Source: Mycobacterium persicum (GTDB taxonomy: Bacteria; Actinomycetota; Actinomycetes; Mycobacteriales; Mycobacteriaceae). From it: 40,001 nt of DNA. How positions within the stretch are numbered: position 1 is the first letter of the stretch; each line of letters starts with the position of its first letter. The notes beneath the pieces were generated by a model. The model was not told where the DNA came from. It saw only the letters and a list, made by a program, of their open reading frames with translations, and made no database searches. Of the stretch, positions 7,736-14,208 are shown one piece after another. The stretch is from NCBI RefSeq assembly GCF_002086675.1, contig NZ_MVIF01000048.1, forward strand, positions 1 to 40,001. The letters are read 5' to 3'. The translations under genes and the position numbers were made by a program.

Positions 7736-8138
7736 CACCAATGTCCTGCTGTACGCGATCTCCCGCGATCGCCATGAGCGGGAGAAGGGCAGGCGTGCGA
7801 ACGAAATCCTGGCCGACCGCGACCTCGCGGTTTCCGTTCAGGTTCTTCAGGAATTCTACGTTCAGGCAACGCGCAGCAGCAGGCCCGATCCAATCAGCCA
7901 CGAGCAGGCCGTCGGGCTGGTGGAGTCGTTCATGCGGTTTCCCGTCGCCCCGATCACAGCTGAACTCATGCTCGCAGCTTTTGCGACTGGTAGGCGATTC
8001 CGCGTCTCTTATTGGGACGCCGCAATCCTGGAAGCCGCCCGCTCTCTTGGCTGTGATGTCGTCCTATCCGAGGACTTGAGCACCGACGAAGACTACGCCG
8101 GGGTACGGGTAGTTAACCCGTTCGCTGCCAAGGAGTGA
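7722..8138 (+). CDS. PIN-domain ribonuclease toxin, VapC-like
   Basis: The 138-residue protein begins MRFIDTNVLLYAIS, giving the first catalytic Asp of the PIN domain. The conserved Glu lies in VSVQVLQEFYVQATR, and the third and fourth acidic residues in VSYWDAAILEAARSLGCDVVLSEDL. All four acidic positions for Mg-dependent RNA cleavage are therefore present and the toxin should be active. In characterised VapC toxins the target is tRNA or rRNA; here it is unknown. The GTG start lies inside the antitoxin gene. An 8-bp-stem hairpin follows about 60 bp downstream of the stop. Confidence 0.88.
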   Translation: MRFIDTNVLLYAISRDRHEREKGRRANEILADRDLAVSVQVLQEFYVQATRSSRPDPISHEQAVGLVESFMRFPVAPITAELMLAAFATGRRFRVSYWDAAILEAARSLGCDVVLSEDLSTDEDYAGVRVVNPFAAKE

Positions 8139-8196
8139 ACGGCATCGTTGAAGCCGCTGCCTTCAGCTGGCTCGCGAAATGCGGTTCGTGACTTCT

Positions 8197-8215
8197 CCGG
8201 CGGCTAGGCCGCCGG
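8197..8215. terminator. GC-rich hairpin after the toxin gene
   Basis: CCGGCGGC (8197-8204), a TAG loop, and GCCGCCGG (8208-8215) form a perfect 8-bp stem with a 3-base loop, followed by a pyrimidine run CTTCTTCTC. It lies between the toxin stop (8138) and the next gene remnant (8238), so it can end the toxin-antitoxin transcript. Such hairpins without a true U-tract are common as mycobacterial terminators. Confidence 0.55.
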
Positions 8216-8237
8216 CTTCTTCTCACGCTGTTTGAGC

Positions 8238-8766
8238 ATGGTTGCCGCCGACTCACGAAAGCTAACGATTGTGATTAAGCAGGAGATAGACGTCGAACTG
8301 AGCACTGCCGGGGCACAGGAGTCGCTTGCGTCGACGTCTGCCGCTCACCTGGCTTATGTCGGCAAAGACGGGAGGCCGAGGGTGATCCCGGTCGGGTACT
8401 TCTGGACCGGTGAGGAATTCGTCATCGCCACCGCTACCACGTCTCCGAAGGTAGCTGCCTTGTCCAGCTCCGCGAACGTGGTTCTGTCCATCGATTCCTG
8501 GGACACCCCGAAGACAGCGCGGGCGTTGGCGATCCGCGCACATGCCAGCGTGAACATCGTCGACGGTGTGGTTCCGGAGTACCTGGCCGCAGCCCGCATG
8601 GCCATGGATGCCGACGCGGCCGCGAAGTTTTAACAACAGGTACGCGACACCTACGAGCGGATGGCAAGAATCGCAATCACGCCCACGTGGGTACGGTTTC
8701 TACGATTTCGGCGCCGGTCGTATGCCCCGGTTCCTCGAGAAGCTGGCTATCTACCCGGATGAAAAG
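8238..8766 (+). pseudogene. Decayed pyridoxamine 5'-phosphate oxidase (PPOX) family gene
   Basis: From the ATG at 8238 the frame encodes a split-barrel PPOX-type protein: SAAHLAYVGKDGRPRVIPVGYFWTGEEF, then VVLSIDSW and a typical VPEYLAAARM. A TAA at 8631-8633 interrupts it, yet family-like sequence continues in the same frame (QQVRDTYERMARIAITPTWVRF). It then shifts by one base near 8700 to YDFGAGRMPRFLEKLA. A nonsense codon plus an extra base therefore separate three parts of one gene. The remnant runs up to the tRNA-Arg gene on the opposite strand. The family includes flavin, F420 and heme-binding proteins; any activity is probably lost, though the first 131 residues could still be made. 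Confidence 0.75.
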
Positions 8767-8839
8767 CGCGCCCGAAGAGATTCGAACTCCCAACCTTCTG
8801 ATCCGTAGTCAGATGCTCTATCCGTTGAGCTACGGGCGC
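8767..8839 (-). tRNA. tRNA-Arg(ACG)
   Basis: On the minus strand the sequence folds into a 73-nt tRNA. The acceptor stem is GCGCCCG/CGGGCGC, the D arm contains AGCTCAACGGATAGAGC, the anticodon loop is CTACGGA (anticodon ACG) on a TCTGA/TCAGA stem, and the T loop is TTCGAAT. The discriminator base is G at 8767. It reads CGU/CGC/CGA arginine codons after A-to-I editing. The CCA end is not encoded, as usual in mycobacteria. Confidence 0.96.
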
Positions 8840-8871
8840 TTGTGTTCAGTTGTGTTCCCCGACGGATCCAG

Positions 8872-8960
8872 CGGAGGCGAGAGGATTTGAACCTCCGGTC
8901 CCCTTGAAGGGGGACAACTCATTAGCAGTGAGCCCCATTCGGCCGCTCTGGCACGCCTCC
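8872..8960 (-). tRNA. tRNA-Ser(GCT)
   Basis: A type II tRNA on the minus strand: acceptor stem GGAGGCG/CGCCTCC, anticodon loop CTGCTAA (anticodon GCT) on a CTCA/TGAG stem, the long serine variable arm GTCCCC...GGGGAC, and T loop TTCAAAT. It lies 32 bp upstream of tRNA-Arg in the same orientation, so the two are probably co-transcribed. It reads AGC and AGU. Confidence 0.96.
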
Positions 8961-9043
8961 ATGGACTTCCTGAGGGTACCCGATGCCGGGAACCCGGAGC
9001 CGCCGGACGCTTAGCGTACACAGCTGCCACATATGCTGTCGAC

Positions 9044-10114
9044 GTGCCTGCCCGTCTGCGACCCGTACTGGACGGGCTGCCAGTCTATGTTCCCGGCAAG
9101 ACGGTGCCCGGGGCGATCAAATTGGCCAGCAACGAGACCGTGTTCGGCCCGCTGCCCGGTGTGCGCGCGGCCATCGAACGGGCCACCGAGTCGATCAACC
9201 GCTACCCCGACAACGGCAGCGTCGAACTCAAGGCGGCGTTGGCCAAGCACGTAGACGTCGGTCCCGAGCACGTGGCGGTCGGGTGCGGTTCGGTCAGCCT
9301 GTGCCAGCAGCTCGTTCAAATCGTCGCCTCGGTGGGCGACGAGGTGATCTTCGGCTGGCGCAGCTTCGAGCTCTACCCGCCGCAGGTTGCGGTCGCGGGC
9401 GCGACCGCCGTCCCGGTGCCGTTGACCAACCACACGTATGACCTCGAGGCGATGCTCGCCGCGGTCACCGACCGCACCCGGCTGATCTTCGTGTGCAATC
9501 CGAACAACCCGACGTCGACCGTTGTTCCCCCGGACGCCCTGGCCGACTTCGTCAAAGCGGTTGCGCCACACATCCTGATCGCGATCGACGAGGCCTACAT
9601 CGAGTACGTCCGTGACGGCATGGCCCCCGACAGTCTGGAATTGGTCCGCTCCCACGACAACGTGGTGGTGATGCGAACCTTCTCGAAGGCGTACGGGCTG
9701 GCGGGTTTACGCGTCGGGTATGCGATCGGCCACCCGGACGTGATCGTCGCGCTGGACAAGGTCTACGTGCCGTTCACTGTGTCGAGCATCGCGCAGGCGG
9801 CGGCCATTGCCTCGCTGGATGCCGCCGACGAACTGCTGGCCCGCACCGACGCGGTGGTCGCCGAGCGCATCCGGGTGACCGCGGCGCTGCGCGACGCCGG
9901 ATTCACCCTGCCGCCACCGCAGGCCAACTTCGTCTGGCTGCCGCTGGGAGCGCGCACTCGCGACTTCGTGGAAAACGCGGCCGCCGCGCGCATCGTGGTC
10001 CGCCCCATGAGCAGCGACGGCGTCCGCGTGACCGTGGGTGCGCCGGACGAAAACGACGCCCTGCTGCGATTCGCCCGCAGCTGGCGGGAAGTCGATGCTC
10101 GGTCGATCCCGTGA
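9044..10114 (+). CDS. hisC2: Histidinol-phosphate/aromatic aminotransferase (Rv3772-like)
   Basis: This 356-residue fold-type I PLP enzyme starts at a GTG. Expected motifs are all present: the substrate-loop LASNETVFGP, RYPDN, VGCGSVSLCQQ (phosphate-binding region), NPNNPTS, IAIDEAYIEY (Asp contacting the pyridine N), and FSKAYGLAGLRVGY with the Schiff-base lysine at residue 215. C-terminal RPMSSDGVRVTVG supplies the carboxylate-binding Arg. It belongs to the HisC group, but the M. tuberculosis homologue Rv3772 (also named pat or ArAT) is described as an aromatic amino acid aminotransferase. Phenylalanine/tyrosine transamination is therefore as likely as histidine synthesis. No other his genes are nearby. 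Confidence 0.9.
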   Translation: MPARLRPVLDGLPVYVPGKTVPGAIKLASNETVFGPLPGVRAAIERATESINRYPDNGSVELKAALAKHVDVGPEHVAVGCGSVSLCQQLVQIVASVGDEVIFGWRSFELYPPQVAVAGATAVPVPLTNHTYDLEAMLAAVTDRTRLIFVCNPNNPTSTVVPPDALADFVKAVAPHILIAIDEAYIEYVRDGMAPDSLELVRSHDNVVVMRTFSKAYGLAGLRVGYAIGHPDVIVALDKVYVPFTVSSIAQAAAIASLDAADELLARTDAVVAERIRVTAALRDAGFTLPPPQANFVWLPLGARTRDFVENAAAARIVVRPMSSDGVRVTVGAPDENDALLRFARSWREVDARSIP

Positions 10115-10120
10115 CGGCTA

Positions 10121-10702
10121 TCAGGCCGGGTTGCGGCCGGTGAACGCGACAAGCCGATGCAGCGCGCTGGCGTGCTCGGGAACCTCGACTGGCGCGTCAA
10201 AGCCGGCGGCGCCGCGTTCGTGCGGCTTGATCAGCGTGTGCGCCAATCCCAGCACGTACTCGGCCAACGAATCGGCCACGCGCACCTCACGTCCCACTGC
10301 CGTCGCGTAATCCCAGGCGTGGACCAGGAATTCGATCGAAAAGACAGACACCGCCACCTTGGCGGACATCGAACCCGGGCCCAGCGACACCTCACCTTCC
10401 AGGCCGCGGCGGTGCCAGGCATCCAGCGCCGGCCGAGCGGCACCGATCACCAAACGCTCCACCGAGTCGGTGTCCTCTCGCATGGAGAATTCCGCATCGA
10501 CCATGCCGCCGAGAACCATGATCGAGTTGAGCAGATGCCCGGTCAGCCCCTTGACGTCATACTCGGTGCACGGCGTCTGCTTGGCCCGATCGTCGGCGGC
10601 GATGGTGTGCAGCACCTGCTGCAGGACCCCGAGTGAGGCCTCGGCACTTTGCAGCTCGTCGGTCGGTGGAGAATCTGGTCCGGGTCGCAAATCGGAGAAC
10701 AT
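10121..10702 (-). CDS. TIGR03086 / mycothiol-dependent DinB-superfamily protein (Rv3773c-like)
   Basis: The ATG at 10702 gives a 193-residue protein. A longer open frame reaching 11236 is only the antisense shadow of echA21. The four-helix-bundle pattern of the mycothiol maleylpyruvate isomerase N-domain family is seen: TPCTEYDVKGLTGHLLNSI (first metal-binding His), then VFSIEFLVHAWDYATAVG (second His with the HAWD motif). TIGR03086 proteins are actinobacterial, bind a metal and may act with mycothiol; their substrates are unknown. It is divergent from echA21 (start 10727) with only 24 bp between them and converges on hisC2 with a 6-bp gap. Confidence 0.87.
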   Translation of the reverse strand: MFSDLRPGPDSPPTDELQSAEASLGVLQQVLHTIAADDRAKQTPCTEYDVKGLTGHLLNSIMVLGGMVDAEFSMREDTDSVERLVIGAARPALDAWHRRGLEGEVSLGPGSMSAKVAVSVFSIEFLVHAWDYATAVGREVRVADSLAEYVLGLAHTLIKPHERGAAGFDAPVEVPEHASALHRLVAFTGRNPA

Positions 10703-10726
10703 ACTCGCCACGCTACGGTCTCGGGC

Positions 10727-11539
10727 ATGGGCGAAACATACGAATCCGTCACCGTCGACATCAAGGACCGGGTCGCGCAGGTGACCCTGATCGGGCCTGG
10801 CAAGGGAAATGCGATGGGCCCGGCGTTCTGGTCGGAGATGCCCGAAGTGTTCGCAAAGCTGGACGGCGACCGCGAGGTGCGGGCCATCGTCATCACCGGC
10901 TCCGGTAAGAACTTCAGCTACGGCCTCGACGTCCCCGCGATGGGCGGCTCCTTCACCGCGCTGCTGTCCGGCGACGCCCTGGCGGGCCCGCGCGCGGAGT
11001 TCCACGCCGAGGTCAAGCGCATGCAGAACGCGATCAGCGCGGTCGCCGACTGCCGCACCCCCACCATCGCCGCGGTACACGGCTGGTGCATCGGCGGCGG
11101 CGTCGACCTGATCTCGGCGGTGGACATCCGCTACGCCAGCGCTGACGCCAAGTTCTCGGTGCGCGAGGTCAAACTGGCCATCGTCGCCGATGTCGGCAGC
11201 CTCGCCCGGCTGCCGTTGATCCTCAACGACGGCCACTTACGCGAACTGGCGCTGACCGGCCGCGACATCGACGCTGCCCGAGCCGAGAAGATCGGCCTGG
11301 TCAACGATGTCTACGACGACGCCGAGGCCACGCTGGCCGCGGCGCACGCCACCGCCGCCGAGATCGCCGAAAACCCGCCGCTGACCGTGCACGGCATCAA
11401 GGATGTCCTCGACCAGCAACGCATTTCCGCCGTGTCGGAGAGCCTGCGCTATGTCGCCGCGTGGAACGCCGCGTTCCTGCCGTCGAAGGACCTGACCGAG
11501 GGCATCTCGGCGATCTTCGCCAAGCGGCCGCCGCTATAG
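10727..11539 (+). CDS. echA21: Crotonase family protein, probable 3,5-2,4-dienoyl-CoA isomerase type
   Basis: The 270-residue crotonase-fold protein corresponds to EchA21 (Rv3774) by context. The oxyanion-hole segments are NFSYGLDVPAM and GWCIGGGVDLISAVDIRY. Instead of the hydratase Glu pair, it carries Asp in GGGVDL, Glu 20 residues later in FSVREVKL, and Asp eight residues after that in AIVADVG. This D-E-D spacing is the catalytic set of mammalian ECH1, the delta3,5-delta2,4-dienoyl-CoA isomerase. The likely role is therefore beta-oxidation of unsaturated acyl-CoAs with odd-numbered double bonds, not hydration. The start was set at the ATG at 10727, since an upstream GTG would overlap the divergent gene. 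The lipE gene follows 27 bp later, probably in the same operon. Confidence 0.88.
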   Translation: MGETYESVTVDIKDRVAQVTLIGPGKGNAMGPAFWSEMPEVFAKLDGDREVRAIVITGSGKNFSYGLDVPAMGGSFTALLSGDALAGPRAEFHAEVKRMQNAISAVADCRTPTIAAVHGWCIGGGVDLISAVDIRYASADAKFSVREVKLAIVADVGSLARLPLILNDGHLRELALTGRDIDAARAEKIGLVNDVYDDAEATLAAAHATAAEIAENPPLTVHGIKDVLDQQRISAVSESLRYVAAWNAAFLPSKDLTEGISAIFAKRPPL

Positions 11540-11566
11540 CCGCTAGAGCCACGTACCCTCGCGAAG

Positions 11567-12811
11567 GTGGCAGAGATGACCCCCGACGGAAAGATCCGCG
11601 TCCCCGCCGACCTGGACGCCGTGACGGCGATCGCCGACGAGGACCGCTGCGACATCGACAGCGCGGCCGTCGAACGGATCTGGCAGGCCGCCCGCCACTG
11701 GTACCAGGCCGGAATGCACCCCGCTATCCAGGTGTGCCTGCGGCACAACGGAAACGTGGTGCTCAACCGGGCGATCGGCCATGGCTGGGGCAACGCTCCG
11801 ACCGATCCACCCGACGCGGAGAAGATTCCGGTCAGCACCGACACCCCGTTCTGCGCCTACTCGTCCGCCAAGGCCATCACCGCGACCGTCGTGCACCTGC
11901 TCGCCGAACGGGGGCACTTCTCCCTCGACGACCGCGTCTGCGAGTACCTGCCCACCTACACCAGCCACGGCAAGGACCGCACCACGATCCGCCACGTGCT
12001 GACCCACAGCGCCGGCGTCCCGTTTCCCACCGGCCCCCGGCCGGACGTGACCAAGGCCGACGACCACGAGTACGCCCTAGAAAAGCTCGGCGAATTGCGG
12101 CCGCTCTACCGGCCCGGGCTGGTCCACATGTACCACGCGTTGACGTGGGGTCCGCTGATGCGCGAGATCATCTGGCGGAGCACCGGTAAGGAAATTCGCG
12201 ACATCCTTGCCACCGAGATCCTCGACCCGCTGGGCTTTCGGTGGACCAACTTCGGTGTCGCCAAGAAAGACCTCCCGCTGGTCGCGCCCAGCCACGCCAC
12301 CGGGCGGCCGTTGCCGCCAGTGATCGCCGCGGCCTTCCGCAAAGCCATCGGCGGAACCGTGCATGAGGTCATCCCGTACACCAACCAGCCGCTGTTTCTG
12401 AGCACCATCGTCCCGTCGTCCAACACCGTCTCCACCGCCAATGAGCTGTCGCGGTTCATGGAGATCCTGCGCCGCGGGGGCGAACTCGACGGGGTGCGAA
12501 TCATGCGGCCCGAGACGGTACGCAACGCGGTCAAGGAATGCCGGCGGCTACGGCCCGACGTCGCGACCGGTCTGATGCCATTGCGCTGGGGCACCGGATA
12601 CATGCTGGGTTCGACGCGGTTCGGGCCATTCGGGCGCAACGCGCCGGCCGCGTTCGGTCACCTCGGCCTGGTCAACATCGCCGTCTGGGCCGACCCGCAG
12701 CGCCGCCTGGCGGCCGCGGTGATCAGCAGCGGAAAACCCGGCAGAGATCCCGACGCCGGCCGCTACGGGGCGCTGCTGAACACCATCGCCGCCACGATCC
12801 CACCGGGTTGA
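11567..12811 (+). CDS. lipE: Beta-lactamase-fold esterase/lipase (LipE-like)
   Basis: The 414-residue protein has a class C beta-lactamase fold. The nucleophile motif SxxK is seen as Ser-Ser-Ala-Lys in FCAYSSAKAITATVVHLLAE. The second-shell Tyr lies in MYHALTWGPLMREI (YHA replacing the usual YxN), and GHLGLVNIAVW is the C-terminal HxG-like strand. HVLTHSAGVP is the family HxLxHxSG element. Mycobacterial LipE (Rv3775) is implicated in lipid ester hydrolysis and sterol-related phenotypes. No signal peptide is visible, so it is probably cytosolic. The GTG start at 11567 is 27 bp after echA21; an ATG three codons later is possible. Confidence 0.87.
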   Translation: MAEMTPDGKIRVPADLDAVTAIADEDRCDIDSAAVERIWQAARHWYQAGMHPAIQVCLRHNGNVVLNRAIGHGWGNAPTDPPDAEKIPVSTDTPFCAYSSAKAITATVVHLLAERGHFSLDDRVCEYLPTYTSHGKDRTTIRHVLTHSAGVPFPTGPRPDVTKADDHEYALEKLGELRPLYRPGLVHMYHALTWGPLMREIIWRSTGKEIRDILATEILDPLGFRWTNFGVAKKDLPLVAPSHATGRPLPPVIAAAFRKAIGGTVHEVIPYTNQPLFLSTIVPSSNTVSTANELSRFMEILRRGGELDGVRIMRPETVRNAVKECRRLRPDVATGLMPLRWGTGYMLGSTRFGPFGRNAPAAFGHLGLVNIAVWADPQRRLAAAVISSGKPGRDPDAGRYGALLNTIAATIPPG

Positions 12812-12840
12812 CCTCGCCGGCCGGCGGGAACCCTGCAGCC

Positions 12841-13029
12841 ATGTCTACCTACCGAGTGATCAACCCGCACGGCGAGGTCGTGGCCACCAAGGAGATCGGC
12901 AACGCCGACGACGCACACGCGTGGTTCGTCGATAACAAGGCCGACAAAACCGAGCTCGGCTGGCGGATGGAAGTCGATATCGACGGCGACTGGCGATTCT
13001 TCGACCAGACCGACGGGGACGGGGCTTAG
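12841..13029 (+). CDS. Small conserved hypothetical protein
   Basis: A 62-residue acidic protein starting MSTYRVINPHGEVVATKEIG and ending WRFFDQTDGDGA. The pattern of strand, turn, helix (NADDAHAWFVDNKAD), strand (LGWRMEVDIDGDWRFFD) suggests a compact alpha/beta or beta-rich mini-domain. It is too short for a clear family and has no signal or membrane segment. It lies 29 bp after lipE and 47 bp before the eRF1-fold gene, same strand, so it is likely part of one transcript. Codon use is typical for the region, which supports its being real. Confidence 0.7.
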   Translation: MSTYRVINPHGEVVATKEIGNADDAHAWFVDNKADKTELGWRMEVDIDGDWRFFDQTDGDGA

Positions 13030-13076
13030 CGGGTTTGTCGGGTTTGTCCGCCGACCTGCCCGGCAACCCGACAAGT

Positions 13077-14183
13077 ATGCAATCCGACCGCTTCCGCCAA
13101 TTGTTGGACACGCCTGGACCGTTCGCGTCGATCTATTTCGAGGACTCACACGACACGCATGACGCCGCCGATCAGTTGGAGCTCAAGTGGCGCGGGCTGC
13201 GCGAACAACTCGAGCAGCAGGGCGTGGCCGATTCCGTGACCGCCGACATCGAGCAGGCCGTGCTGGAGCTGCGCCCACCGATCGGCCGAAGCGGGCGCGC
13301 GGTGATCGCCGGCGCAACGGGCGTGGTGGTCAACGAACATCTGCTGCGCCCCACCAGCACCCCGGTGGTGCGCGTCTCCGAACTGCCCTACATCGTTCCC
13401 ATCGTCGAACACGGCTTCGACCCACCGAACTACGTGCTGGTCGAGGTCGACCACACCGGCGCTGACATCACCGTGCGCAGCCACGGCACCCTGCGCTCGG
13501 AAACCGTCGACGGCGGCGGTTATCCCGTCCACAAAGCCGCCGGCGCGGAGACGGCGGGATATGGCGACCCGCAGTTGCGCACCGATGAAGCCGCGCGCAA
13601 GAACGTGCGCGCCGTCGCCGACCGCGTCACCGAATTGGTCGACGAGACCGGCATCGACGCGTTCTTCGTGGTCGGCGAGGTGCGATCACGCTCCGACCTG
13701 CTGGCGGCCCTCCCGGAACGGGTACTCGGCCGGGCGGTGCCGCTGAAGGTTGGTGCGCGCCACAGCGGGTACGGCCTCGACGAGGTGCAGGGCGCCATCG
13801 AGTCCTGGTTCGTCCGGCGCCGACTCCGGGCGATCGACGATGCCGCCGAACGATTCGGCGCCGAGATCGGCCGCCGGTCCGGACGCGCCGCGGAGGGTCT
13901 GGGCGCCGTCTGTTCGGCGTTGCGGCAGGGGGCGGTCGACACGCTCATCGTCGGCGACATCGGAGACGCCACGGTGGTCGCCGACGAGACACTGAGCAGC
14001 TTCGCCCCCAACGCGGACGTGCTTTCCGAGCAGGGGGCCGCGCCGGCCAAGACGCTGCGCGCCGACGAGGCGTTGCCGCTGCTGGCGATCTCGGTCGGGG
14101 CCTCGCTGGTACGCACCGACGAGCGGTTGGCTCCCACCGACGGGGTTGCCGCGGTGCTTCGGTATGCGCCGACGCTGCACTGA
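13077..14183 (+). CDS. Bacterial eRF1-fold protein (baeRF family, Rv2629-like)
   Basis: The ATG at 13077 (MQSDRFRQLLDTPGPFASIY) gives 368 residues and fits the family better than the GTG-type start at 13035. The order is an N-terminal domain with FASIYFEDS, a central strand-rich part (PNYVLVEVDHTGADITVRSHG), then the GYGDPQLRTDEAARKNVRAVADRVTEL and IDAFFVVGEVRSRSDLLAALPERV segments. These match the baeRF proteins related to archaeal/eukaryotic release factor 1 and pelota. The tail GAVDTLIVGDIGDATVVAD is the C-terminal eRF1_3-like domain. I see no GGQ motif, so peptidyl-tRNA hydrolysis by the classical route is doubtful; ribosome-rescue or Vms1-like tRNA cleavage roles have been proposed for relatives. 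The M. tuberculosis paralogue Rv2629 is a dormancy (DosR) gene. Confidence 0.8.
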   Translation: MQSDRFRQLLDTPGPFASIYFEDSHDTHDAADQLELKWRGLREQLEQQGVADSVTADIEQAVLELRPPIGRSGRAVIAGATGVVVNEHLLRPTSTPVVRVSELPYIVPIVEHGFDPPNYVLVEVDHTGADITVRSHGTLRSETVDGGGYPVHKAAGAETAGYGDPQLRTDEAARKNVRAVADRVTELVDETGIDAFFVVGEVRSRSDLLAALPERVLGRAVPLKVGARHSGYGLDEVQGAIESWFVRRRLRAIDDAAERFGAEIGRRSGRAAEGLGAVCSALRQGAVDTLIVGDIGDATVVADETLSSFAPNADVLSEQGAAPAKTLRADEALPLLAISVGASLVRTDERLAPTDGVAAVLRYAPTLH

Positions 14184-14208
14184 ACGGCGGTGTCCGGGTT
14201 ACCTGGAT

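Noticed and set aside
10703..11236. Upstream extension of the TIGR03086 protein
   Set aside because: The added 178 residues are antisense to echA21 and show no homology; the ATG at 10702 fits the family start.
12815..12826. CGCCGGCCGGCG palindrome after lipE as a terminator
   Set aside because: It has no loop and such sequences are frequent by chance in DNA of this composition.
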